Part shown: positions 49,431 through 59,192 of the stretch, in pieces
Position numbering within the stretch: position 1 is the stretch's first letter
Layout of the letters: every line of letters begins with the position of its first letter
NCBI GenBank assembly: GCA_036502575.1
Contig: DASXYL010000011.1
Coordinates: 48,074-112,073 of the forward strand
From: DASXRA01 sp036502575
Lineage (GTDB): Bacteria > Actinomycetota > Actinomycetes > Mycobacteriales > Jatrophihabitantaceae
Direction of reading: 5' to 3'
DNA length: 64,000 bases
Notes under the pieces: generated by a model
Told to the model about the DNA's origin: nothing
What the model saw: the letters and a program-made list of their open reading frames with translations, nothing else
Database searches by the model: none
Translations under genes and position numbers: made by a program

Positions 49431-50812
49431 CGGCCGCCTCCGCCCCACCAGTCGCGGAACGTCTGCGGCGGCGGCTCGGGCAGGTCGCGCGCCCGGATCC
49501 AGGCCGACAGGGGCGGCGGCAACGAGCGCCGTCCACGCAGCCGGCGACCGAGCCGGACGGCGCGCAGGGCTCGCGTCCACCGGCGGGAGTCGCTCATCGT
49601 CCAGGCGGCGGCGGCCATTGCTGCCTTTTCCGGCGTGCGGCCCTTCGACTCGACGACCTCAGCGCGCAGGTGCACCAGCATGGACGGGATGTCGATCGCG
49701 ACCGGGCAGACGTCGTAGCAGGCGCCGCACAGCGACGACGCGAAGGGCAGGGTGCGGTTCGCCGCGACCCCGGTGAGCTGCGGCGACAGCACCGCACCGA
49801 TCGGGCCCGGGTACACCGAGCCGTACGCATGCCCGCCGGTGCGCTCGTACACCGGGCAGACGTTCAGGCAGGCTGAGCATCGGATGCAGCGCAGGGCAGC
49901 CCGTCCCTTCGGGTCGCCCAGCGTCGCGGTGCGTCCGTTGTCGAGCAGCACGAGGTGGAACGCCTGGCCCTCGACGGCGCCGGTCCACATGGACGTGTAG
50001 GGATTCATCCGCTCGCCGGTGGACGACCGGGGGAGCAGTTGCATGAACACCTCGAGGTCCCGCCACGCCGGCACGAGCTTCTCGATGCCCATGACGGTGA
50101 TCAGGGTGCGCGGCAAGGTGAGACACATCCGGCCGTTGCCCTCGGACTCGACGACGGCCAGGGTCCCCGTCTCGGCCACGGCGAAGTTGGCGCCGGAGAT
50201 CGCTACGTCGGCGGTCAGAAACTTCTGCCGCAGATGCTTGCGGGCGGCCTCGGCGAGCACCGTCGGCTCGTCGGCCAGGTCCGGATCGACGTCGCGCATC
50301 TCGCGCAGGAAGATTTCCCTTATCTCGGCGCGGTTTCGGTGGATGGCCGGCACCAGGATGTGGCTCGGCTGGTCGTGCCCCAGCTGGACGATCAACTCCG
50401 CGAGGTCGGTCTCGTAGGCGGCGATGCCCGCCTCGGCAAGGGCCTCGTTCAGTCCGATCTCCTGCGTGGCCATCGACTTCACCTTGACGACGCTCGTCGC
50501 GCGCGCATCGCGGACGAGGCGGGTGACGATGCGATTCGCCTCGGCGGCGTCTCGTGCCCAATGCACCGTACCGCCCCGTACGGTCACCTGCTCCTCGAGC
50601 TCGAGCAGGTAGCCGTCGAGGTTCGCGAGTACCTCGTCCTTGATCGCGGCGCCGGCCGCCCGGAGCTCGGCCCAGTCCGGCAGCTCACCTACGACGGACG
50701 CGCGCTTCGCCCGGATGGTCGCCGTCGCCTGGCCCAGATTGCGGCGCAGCTGCGTGTCGGCCAGGGCGGCCTTCGCGGCCTCGGGGAACGGTGCGCCGCT
50801 CAGGTGACTCAC
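49427..50812 (-). CDS. lutB: L-lactate utilisation protein LutB (iron-sulphur)
   Basis: A 461-residue protein from GTG 50812, overlapping the lutA stop (GTGA). The N-terminal LUD-like part includes VKSMATQEIGLNEAL and ISGANFAVAETGTLAVVES. The C-terminal ferredoxin part has CIRCSACLNVCPVYE and SLCGACYDVCPVAID for two 4Fe-4S clusters. With LutA and LutC it passes electrons from L-lactate to the respiratory chain, forming pyruvate. Gene length is typical (about 460-480). Confidence 0.95.
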   Translation of the reverse strand: MSHLSGAPFPEAAKAALADTQLRRNLGQATATIRAKRASVVGELPDWAELRAAGAAIKDEVLANLDGYLLELEEQVTVRGGTVHWARDAAEANRIVTRLVRDARATSVVKVKSMATQEIGLNEALAEAGIAAYETDLAELIVQLGHDQPSHILVPAIHRNRAEIREIFLREMRDVDPDLADEPTVLAEAARKHLRQKFLTADVAISGANFAVAETGTLAVVESEGNGRMCLTLPRTLITVMGIEKLVPAWRDLEVFMQLLPRSSTGERMNPYTSMWTGAVEGQAFHLVLLDNGRTATLGDPKGRAALRCIRCSACLNVCPVYERTGGHAYGSVYPGPIGAVLSPQLTGVAANRTLPFASSLCGACYDVCPVAIDIPSMLVHLRAEVVESKGRTPEKAAMAAAAWTMSDSRRWTRALRAVRLGRRLRGRRSLPPPLSAWIRARDLPEPPPQTFRDWWGGGGR

Positions 50813-51531
50813 GAGGCCAGGATCTCCGCGAGGTGCACCGTGCGCACGCCGCTGTTCAGCCGGGACAGCCCGCCGCCGATGTGCATCAGGCACGACGAGT
50901 CGCCGGCGCTGCACACCTCGGCCCGCGTGGCCAGCACGTTCGACATCTTGTCGGCCAGCATCGCCGTGGACACGTCCACGTTCTTCAACGCGAATGTTCC
51001 GCCGAACCCGCAACACGTCTCGGCGTCGGGCAGCTCCACGAGGTCGATGCCGCGCACCTCGCGCAGCAGTCGCAGGGGGCGATCGCCGACCCGGAGCAGG
51101 CGCAGCGAGTGGCACGTCGGGTGGTAGGTCACGCGGTGCGGGTAGTGCGCGCCCACGTCGGTCACCCCGAGAACGTCTACCAGGAACTCGGACAGCTCGT
51201 AGGTGTGACGAGCCACGATCTCGGCACCCTCAGCCAGCACGGCGTCGCCGAACTCACGCGCCACGTCCGCGTGCTGATGCCGGATCGACCCGGTGCACGA
51301 TCCGCTCGGCACGAGGATCGCGTCGTAGTCGAGGAACGTCTCGACGTGATTGCGCACGAGCGGCAGCGCTTCGCGGGGATAGCCGGTGTTGACGTGCATC
51401 TGGCCGCAACACGTTTGGCGCAGCGGCACGTCGACGTCGTGGCCGAGGCGTTGCAGCAGCCGTACTGTCGCCTGGCCGACATCGGGGAACAACCCGTCGA
51501 CGAGGCACGTGACGAACACGGCAACCCGCAT
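50809..51531 (-). CDS. lutA: L-lactate utilisation protein LutA (CCG domains)
   Basis: A 240-residue protein with two cysteine-rich CCG domains, visible as QTCCGQMHVNTGY and ETCCGFGGTFALKN, each binding an iron-sulphur centre, plus YHPTCHSLRLL. It is the first gene of lutABC. The 48-nt gap to the divergent GntR gene contains the perfect dyad TGTGGTCAGACCACA. In the fucose context it would consume the L-lactate released by the FAH enzyme. Confidence 0.95.
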   Translation of the reverse strand: MRVAVFVTCLVDGLFPDVGQATVRLLQRLGHDVDVPLRQTCCGQMHVNTGYPREALPLVRNHVETFLDYDAILVPSGSCTGSIRHQHADVAREFGDAVLAEGAEIVARHTYELSEFLVDVLGVTDVGAHYPHRVTYHPTCHSLRLLRVGDRPLRLLREVRGIDLVELPDAETCCGFGGTFALKNVDVSTAMLADKMSNVLATRAEVCSAGDSSCLMHIGGGLSRLNSGVRTVHLAEILAS

Positions 51532-51550
51532 GACCGACAGGCTAGCCTCT

Positions 51551-51565
51551 TGTGGTCAGACCACA
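51551..51565. promoter_or_regulatory. LldR-type operator between lutA and its GntR regulator
   Basis: TGTGGTCAGACCACA is a perfect 7-bp dyad around one central base. Its TGGTC-N-GACCA core is the known type of site for lactate-responsive FadR-like regulators such as LldR. It lies between the divergent lutA and GntR starts, 20 nt from one and 15 nt from the other, so one site can repress both. Confidence 0.75.
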
Positions 51566-51579
51566 CCAGGGAGGCAGCG

Positions 51580-52257
51580 ATGAACGCGCGCGGTGTCGTG
51601 TTGCGGCACGTCGAGGACGAGCTGGCGGCCGGACGCCTGCACGTCGGCGATCGCCTTCCCGGCGAGCGGGCGCTCGGCACGCAGCTGGGGATCAGCCGCC
51701 CTTCGGTGCGCGAGGGCATTCGGGTGCTCGAGGCGATGGGCGTGATCCGGACGGCGGCGGGCTCGGGGCCGGACGCCGGAGCCGTCGTCGTCGCGGATAC
51801 GTCAGCGGGCATCACGTCCGCGCTGCGCCTGCACCTCGCCTCGAGCACGCTGCCCGTCGCGGACGTGGTGCGCACCCGGGTGCTGCTCGAGACGTGGTCG
51901 GTGCGCGAGGCGTCCCGTCGCCGTGACCCGGAGCAGCTGGCCGAGGCGCGAACCCTGCTCGATGCGATGGACGCCGACCTCACCGTCGAGGACTTCCTGC
52001 TGCTCGACGCGGAGTTCCACGTGACGCTGTGCCGGGCGGCCGGCAACGCCGTCGTCGCGGCGATCATGACCTCGTTGCGCGACGCCATCCACGGCTACGT
52101 GCTCGCGGCGGCGCCGCCGGACTGGGCGCCGATGGCCCGGCGGCTGCGTCGCCAGCACCGCAACGTGCTCGACGCCGTCCGCGCCGGCGACGGCGAGCGG
52201 GCGGCGCGGCTGGTCGCTCGGCACATCGAGCGCTACTACCGGGCCAACCCGATGTGA
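51580..52257 (+). CDS. GntR/FadR-family lactate-responsive regulator (LldR-like)
   Basis: A 225-residue regulator from ATG 51580, with CAGGGAGG upstream. The winged helix contains LGISRPSVREGIRVLEAMGV; the FCD domain contains LDAEFHVTLCRAAGN and RRQHRNVLDAVRAGD. It is divergent from lutABC with an LldR-type operator between, so it most likely releases lutABC when L-lactate is present. It is a different protein from the fucose-side GntR regulator at 48.1 kb. Confidence 0.9.
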   Translation: MNARGVVLRHVEDELAAGRLHVGDRLPGERALGTQLGISRPSVREGIRVLEAMGVIRTAAGSGPDAGAVVVADTSAGITSALRLHLASSTLPVADVVRTRVLLETWSVREASRRRDPEQLAEARTLLDAMDADLTVEDFLLLDAEFHVTLCRAAGNAVVAAIMTSLRDAIHGYVLAAAPPDWAPMARRLRRQHRNVLDAVRAGDGERAARLVARHIERYYRANPM

Positions 52258-52380
52258 GTGCTGGCGGGCTGGTTCGCCGCGACCGTCCGCCCGGATCTGA
52301 ACCGGAACGCGATCGGGTGCGTACTCGGAGACAGGGCTGGGCGCAACCGAGCGCGCAGCCGTCTCAGAGGAGGCGCGCAG

Positions 52381-53433
52381 ATGCGTAGACGTCTGGGCTG
52401 GATCGGGGCCGTGGCAAGTCTGGCCGCGGCGGCCCTTGTCGGGCTGTATCCATTGCCGGCCGGCGCTCATGGCAGCGGCACCACGTTCCAGCAAGTGAAC
52501 CTCGTATCGGACCAGCCAGGTGTCGCTGCGCTGACCGACCCCGATCTGGTGAATCCGTGGGGGATGTCGCACGGCCCGAACACACCGATCTGGGTCTCGA
52601 ACAACGGCAGCGACAATACGACGCTGTACCGGACCGACACCCCGGGCTCGCCCGTGACGAAGCAAGGGCTGGTCGTGAGCATCCCCGGCGGTGCGCCGAC
52701 CGGGCAGGTCTTCAACGACACGACGGCGTTCACCGTGCCGGGTACCGGCGCGAAAGCCCTGTTCATCTTCGCCGGTGAGGACGGCGTCCTGTCCGCCTGG
52801 AACGGGGCGGCCGGCACCACGGCGGTCCCGGTCGGGCCGCCCAGCGCGGGGGGCATCTACAAGGGCCTCACGCTCGCGCACAGCCCGTTCGGGCCGTTGC
52901 TGCTGGCAGCGAACTTCCATGACAACCGGGTGGACGTCTTCGACGGCGGATTCAACCGGCTGCCGGTCGACCGGCTGTTCCACGACCCGTTCCTGCCTCG
53001 GGGCTACGCCCCGTTCAACGTGGCCGAGGTCGGCGACCAGGTGTTCGTCACCTACGCCTTGCAGGGCCCTACTGGTGACGACGTCGCCGGTGCCGGCCAC
53101 GGGTTCGTCGACGTGTTCACCAACTACGGCGCGTTCGTGCACCGCTTCGCCAGCCGCGGCGTGCTCAACTCGCCGTGGGGCCTGGCGATCGCCCCGGACA
53201 GCTTCGGCTCCTTCGCGGGTGACGTGCTGATCGGCAACTTCGGCGACGGCCGCATCCACGCGTTCGACCCCGATAGCGGTCGTCTGCGCGGGACGCTCGT
53301 CGACGCGAAGCACAAGCCGATCGCCATCGATGGGCTGTGGGGCCTGATCGTGGGCGACGCCGTGGCCGGCGGCGCCGACTCAGTGTGGTTCAGCGCCGGG
53401 CCGGACGGTGAATCCCACGGCCTGCTGGGCCTG

Positions 53434-53448
<15 letters not shown>
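52381..53448 (+). CDS. Secreted TIGR03118-family protein (beta-propeller-like)
   Basis: A 355-residue exported protein from ATG 52381, with AGAGGAGG before it. Signal peptide residues 1-30 (LGWIGAVASLAAAALVG), then the family start NLVSDQPGVAALTDPDLVNP and WGMSHGPNTPIWVSNNGS. Repeats such as LLLAANFHDNRVDVFDG and VLIGNFGDGRIHAFDPDSG resemble NHL/SMP-30-like propeller blades. The function of this family is unknown. Its last 15 nt overlap the convergent dehydrogenase gene. Confidence 0.85.
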
Positions 53449-55596
<2,148 letters not shown>

Positions 55597-55669
55597 GCTC
55601 AGATAATGCCCCCCGTCGCCCGCAGGTAGCACATCGGCAGGCAGCGCCGACTCTTATCCGCAGGCGCGG

Positions 55670-55701
55670 GCCGGGTAAGCGGGACGTAGTTGCCGGGTAA
55701 G
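55670..55701 (+). promoter_or_regulatory. Direct repeat GCCGGGTAAG with 22-nt period, possible SARP site
   Basis: GCCGGGTAAG occurs at 55670-55679 and again at 55692-55701, exactly 22 nt apart. SARP/OmpR-type activators bind heptamer direct repeats spaced by 11 or 22 nt on one face of the helix, just upstream of the promoter. A SARP gene is 0.8 kb away and the 140-codon gene starts 66 nt downstream. No clear -10 follows. Confidence 0.45.
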
Positions 55702-55766
55702 TCTGGGCGGCGACCCTGCTGGGGAAGGGCCAACGCGGCCCTCACAGACCTAAGGGGGATGCCGAG

Positions 55767-56189
55767 ATGGCAGACATGCAGTTCCCGAACGTGCTGCTCG
55801 GACCGGGGACATTCAGCGCAGCGGTGATCGACAACAACGGCTCGCCGTCGTCGGTGCTCGAGGCCGCGGCACCGTTCACCATCCAGTGCTCGTGGACGAT
55901 CAGCCCACTGGCGGCCTTGCTGCTGGGCGGCCAGTGGCAACTCGCTGCCTACGTCGAGTCGATGGGCCCCGGCCCCGAGCAGGAGGTCGGCGCGGCGGTG
56001 ACGATCCCGCTCACCGGCGCCACCAACTACAGCGCCAACATCGTCGTGCCGGCGAACACCCTGCCGAACAACCCGGCCCCGCCGATCTCGGGCACCTACA
56101 AGCTGGTGACCCTGCTCACCCACCGCAACTTCGGCAACGTGACCGACGTCGCGGCCGTGGTCGAGGGACCGATCGTCCGCATCGCGTAG
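55767..56189 (+). CDS. Hypothetical 140-residue beta-rich protein
   Basis: A 140-residue protein I do not recognise. It starts MADMQFPNVLLGPGTFSAAV and is made of alternating hydrophobic and polar stretches with many Thr/Asn/Pro (TIPLTGATNYSANIVVPANT), suggesting an all-beta fold. No signal peptide, membrane span or Cys-rich site is evident beyond one cysteine in IQCSWTI. AAGGGGG lies before the ATG. The upstream 22-nt-period direct repeat suggests control by the nearby SARP regulator. It is a single-gene unit, convergent with the small SARP-linked gene. Confidence 0.7.
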   Translation: MADMQFPNVLLGPGTFSAAVIDNNGSPSSVLEAAAPFTIQCSWTISPLAALLLGGQWQLAAYVESMGPGPEQEVGAAVTIPLTGATNYSANIVVPANTLPNNPAPPISGTYKLVTLLTHRNFGNVTDVAAVVEGPIVRIA

Positions 56190-56249
56190 CTACCTCGGAT
56201 CGCGCAGCTTCTGACGGCTTGGGACCGCCAGGGGTTGCGCGATCCGGTC

Positions 56250-56447
56250 TTACGGCTGGGCGACGGTCGGCGGGCTCAGCTCGATGTCGCCCGTGCTGCC
56301 GCGATGCAGCGCGTGCGGGTCGCCGCGGTCGACCACCGTGAGCGCACCGCCGCGGTCGACGACCAGTCGCCGGCCGCACCCGGCCTCGCACTCGATGAGC
56401 AGGCCACCCGGGCTCGAGGTGAATCTGAGTTCGTGGACACCGGCCAT
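56250..56447 (-). CDS. Small 65-residue protein with CxxxC, coupled to the SARP gene
   Basis: ATG 56447 begins 13 nt after the SARP stop, with AAGGG just before. The product, MAGVHELRFTSSPGGLLIEC and onward, has CEAGCGR and VVDRGGALTVVDRGDPHALH, and is compact and soluble. The two cysteines in CEAGC and nearby His could bind a metal. Tight spacing to the regulator suggests co-expression and perhaps a regulatory partner. I know no characterised homologue. Being short, it could be chance, but the start, spacing and non-random composition favour a gene. Confidence 0.6.
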   Translation of the reverse strand: MAGVHELRFTSSPGGLLIECEAGCGRRLVVDRGGALTVVDRGDPHALHRGSTGDIELSPPTVAQP

Positions 56448-56460
56448 ACCCTTGATGGTG

Positions 56461-57279
56461 TCACGGCGCAGGCGCCTCGCCCGCCCACAACCGCGCATAC
56501 AGCTGCTTGGTCTCGGGCGTCGGCCGCACCCGGAAGGTCGCCCACAGGGCATCCGCACACCGGCGGTACTGGTTCAGCGCCAGGTGCAGCTGGCCCGTCG
56601 CCGCGTAGCCGGACATCAGCCGCCGGTGGACCAGCTCGTTGCACGGATCGGTGGCGAGGATCCTGCGCCCGACCTGGATCGCCGGTCCGTAGGCGCCGCG
56701 GCGGTTGTACAGCTCGACCAGGCGCGACTGCGTGTCCACGGCCAGCAGCCGCAGCTCGTCCCGAGTCGGCATCGCCCATTCCGCGTACGGATCGTCGGCG
56801 AGGAAGTCACCGTCGTATAGCTGTTCGGCCGCCTCGTACGACCTGATCGCCGCAGTCAGATCACCGGCGTGCTCGGCGCGTAGTCCCTCGTGGCACTGCT
56901 GTTCGAAGTCCTCGACATCGACCCACACCGACACGCTGTCGGCCACGAGATACGCGTCGTGAGCCCGCTGCAGCACCGGCTCGGGCGACACCCGGCGCAG
57001 CTCGCGGCGCACGCCGGTCAGCGCGACGTGCAGGCAGTTGCGGGCGGCGTCCGGCTCGGCCCGGGGCCAGAACACGTCCATGAGGACGTCGCGCGGAACC
57101 GGGACGCGCCGATGGGTCAGCAGGTAGGCCATGACGTTGCGGGTACGCCGACTGGAGACCGTGTCGACGTCGCGTCCGTCGAGAGTGACCCGGAAGGCGC
57201 CGAGCAACTGTGCGCACAGGGACGGCTGGGTGCGGGCCCAGGCCCGCCGGTTGTCGACGCTCACTACGGCTGCGCTCAC
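56461..57279 (-). CDS. SARP-type transcriptional activator (OmpR-like HTH + BTAD)
   Basis: A 272-residue regulator from GTG 57279, with AGAGGTG upstream. The N-terminal OmpR-like winged helix includes LLGAFRVTLDGRDVD, SSRRTRNVMAYLLTHRRVPV and AARNCLHVALTGVRRELRR. The BTAD helical repeat domain follows (DFEQQCHEGLRAEHAGDLTA, LHLALNQYRRCADAL). Small SARPs usually activate secondary-metabolite clusters, but no synthase genes are here, so it may control the small neighbouring genes or act at a distance. Confidence 0.9.
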   Translation of the reverse strand: MSAAVVSVDNRRAWARTQPSLCAQLLGAFRVTLDGRDVDTVSSRRTRNVMAYLLTHRRVPVPRDVLMDVFWPRAEPDAARNCLHVALTGVRRELRRVSPEPVLQRAHDAYLVADSVSVWVDVEDFEQQCHEGLRAEHAGDLTAAIRSYEAAEQLYDGDFLADDPYAEWAMPTRDELRLLAVDTQSRLVELYNRRGAYGPAIQVGRRILATDPCNELVHRRLMSGYAATGQLHLALNQYRRCADALWATFRVRPTPETKQLYARLWAGEAPAP

Positions 57280-57348
57280 CTGAACACCTCTTCGTGGTGT
57301 GCGCTGTTCCCTCACCGACAGAGGGAACCAATACGAGGAAGGAGCGGG

Positions 57349-58245
57349 TCAGCTCGCCGCTGATACGTGCGCCGAGCGCCGGGCGGCAGCTGCGGCCCGC
57401 AGCCGCTCGATCTTCGCGGCGTCGACGGGGCTGGCCGGCAGGTAGACGATCATCCGGCTCTCGGTCATGCCGCTGACGCCAAAGGTGGACGTGCGCAGGT
57501 CGACCTGCCCGACGTGGGCCAGTACGAACGACTTGATCTGCGGCACCGGCTCGGCCACCTGGTGGCTGGCCCACAGGACCGCGAAGTCGCCGCTGGCGGC
57601 GCTGAGGTCCTCGGCGAACTCCGTCCATTCGGGCTCACCGACGTGTCGCGCGTAATTGGCGCGCATGGTCGCGACCATGTGGTCCAGCAATCCCATGCTG
57701 CGCAGGGGGCAACGGTTCAGGGCGAAGATCTGCCACAGCGCGTTGCGCTCGCGGCCGTCAGCAGTGGCGAGCTCGGGGAACATCGCCGCGTAGGACTCGT
57801 TGCAGGCGAGCAGGTCGTACTTGCCGTTGTAGACGCAGGCCGGCTTCGGCTCCAGGGCGTCGAGCACCTGGGGCACGTCCTCGGGCAGTGTTCGCGTGTC
57901 GACGCTGGTCGGGATGCCCGGCACGTCGGCCAACCGGTACAGGTGCCACCGCTCGGCCGGCCCGAGGTTGAGCACGCGGGCGACGGCGTCCAGAACCTGC
58001 ACGCTGGCGTTGATCGGGCGACCCTGCTCGAGCCACGTGTACCAGGTGACACCGACCCCGGCCAGCTGCGCGACCTCCTCGCGGCGCAGGCCCGGCGTGC
58101 GCCGGCGCAGCCCCGGGGCCAGGCCGACATCCTGCGGGGTGACCCGGTCGCGCCGGCTGCGCAAGAAGGCGGCCAGCTCGTCGCGACGCTCCTTGACGTA
58201 CGTACCTTCGATCACGGTCACGAGTAGATCGTCCACCACCGACAA
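57349..58245 (-). CDS. XRE-family regulator with MmyB-like C-terminal domain
   Basis: A protein of up to 298 residues. The longest frame starts with TTG 58245; shorter GTG starts within 30 codons are possible, as the helix-turn-helix begins only near residue 20 (RRDELAAFLRSRRDRVTP). It reads TPGLRREEVAQLAGVGVTWY and LEQGRPINASVQVLDAVARV. The C-terminal MmyB-type domain has CVYNGKYDLLACNESYAAMF. This is a second regulator of the same class as that at 32.6 kb. It faces purU across only 37 nt. Confidence 0.88.
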   Translation of the reverse strand: MSVVDDLLVTVIEGTYVKERRDELAAFLRSRRDRVTPQDVGLAPGLRRRTPGLRREEVAQLAGVGVTWYTWLEQGRPINASVQVLDAVARVLNLGPAERWHLYRLADVPGIPTSVDTRTLPEDVPQVLDALEPKPACVYNGKYDLLACNESYAAMFPELATADGRERNALWQIFALNRCPLRSMGLLDHMVATMRANYARHVGEPEWTEFAEDLSAASGDFAVLWASHQVAEPVPQIKSFVLAHVGQVDLRTSTFGVSGMTESRMIVYLPASPVDAAKIERLRAAAAARRSAHVSAAS

Positions 58246-58282
58246 CGTGCCTGCCTGGTGGTGGAAGTACCAGGATGGGCCC

Positions 58283-59113
58283 GTGGCCCGTCATGTACTG
58301 ACCCTCGTCTGCGACGACCGGATCGGCATCGTCCATGCCGTCTCGGGATTTCTGACCGATCGTCGCTGCAACATCCTCGACAGCCAGCAGTTCGGCGACC
58401 CCACCACCGGCAAGTTCTTCATGCGGGTGCACTTCGACGGCGACGGGCCGGTCGCGGACTTCGGGGCGATCGCCGAGCGGTACGACGTGGTCTGGCAGGT
58501 GCACGACGAGGCGGTGCGATCGCGGCTGCTGGTGATGGTGTCGCGGGAAGGCCACTGCCTCAACGACCTGCTCTACCGATGGCGAGCGGGCGCCCTGCAC
58601 GGCGACATCGCCGCGATCGTCTCCAACCATCCCGACCTCGAGCCGCTGGCCCGGGCCTACGACGTGCCCTACCACCACCTGCCGGTGACGCCGGACAACC
58701 GCGGGCACCAGGAGGGCGCACTGCTCGAGCTCGTCACGCGCTACGACGTCGAACTCGTGGTGCTGGCCCGCTACATGCAGGTGATGTCCGGCGACGTCTG
58801 CGCGCGGCTGGCCGGGCGGATCATCAACATCCACCACTCGTTCCTGCCCAGTTTCAAGGGCGCCCGCCCCTACCAGCAGGCCTTCGACCGGGGCGTCAAG
58901 CTGATCGGGGCCACTGCGCACTACGTGACGGCGGACCTGGACGACGGGCCGATCATCGAGCAGGAGACCGCCCGCGTCGACCACGCGTTGACCCCCGAAC
59001 AGCTCGCCGCGGTGGGACGCGACCTCGAGGCGATGGCGCTGGCCCGGGCGGTGCAGTGGCACGTCGAGCACCGGGTTCTGATCAATGGCGCCAAGACCGT
59101 GGTGTTCCGGTAA
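58283..59113 (+). CDS. purU: Formyltetrahydrofolate deformylase
   Basis: A 276-residue enzyme from GTG 58283. The N-terminal ACT domain reads HVLTLVCDDRIGIVHAVSGF; the C-terminal formyltransferase-fold domain has LARYMQVMSGDVC, the Asn/His site INIHHSFLPSFKGARPYQQA (Asn and His of the catalytic triad) and the Asp in VTADLDDGPIIEQ. It hydrolyses 10-formyl-THF to THF and formate, balancing one-carbon pools and feeding PurT. Family length is about 280. It is divergent from an XRE regulator. Confidence 0.94.
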   Translation: MARHVLTLVCDDRIGIVHAVSGFLTDRRCNILDSQQFGDPTTGKFFMRVHFDGDGPVADFGAIAERYDVVWQVHDEAVRSRLLVMVSREGHCLNDLLYRWRAGALHGDIAAIVSNHPDLEPLARAYDVPYHHLPVTPDNRGHQEGALLELVTRYDVELVVLARYMQVMSGDVCARLAGRIINIHHSFLPSFKGARPYQQAFDRGVKLIGATAHYVTADLDDGPIIEQETARVDHALTPEQLAAVGRDLEAMALARAVQWHVEHRVLINGAKTVVFR

Positions 59114-59192
59114 CACGTTGTGCCGGGTACTCGCAGTACCGGCACCAGCGGGCTCTCATCACTCGGGTGGCGGAGACGGCACCGTCGAGTCT

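Noticed and set aside
55670..57279. Start of a secondary-metabolite gene cluster because of the SARP gene
   Set aside because: No polyketide synthase, NRPS, terpene or RiPP genes are nearby; flanks are central metabolism and transport.
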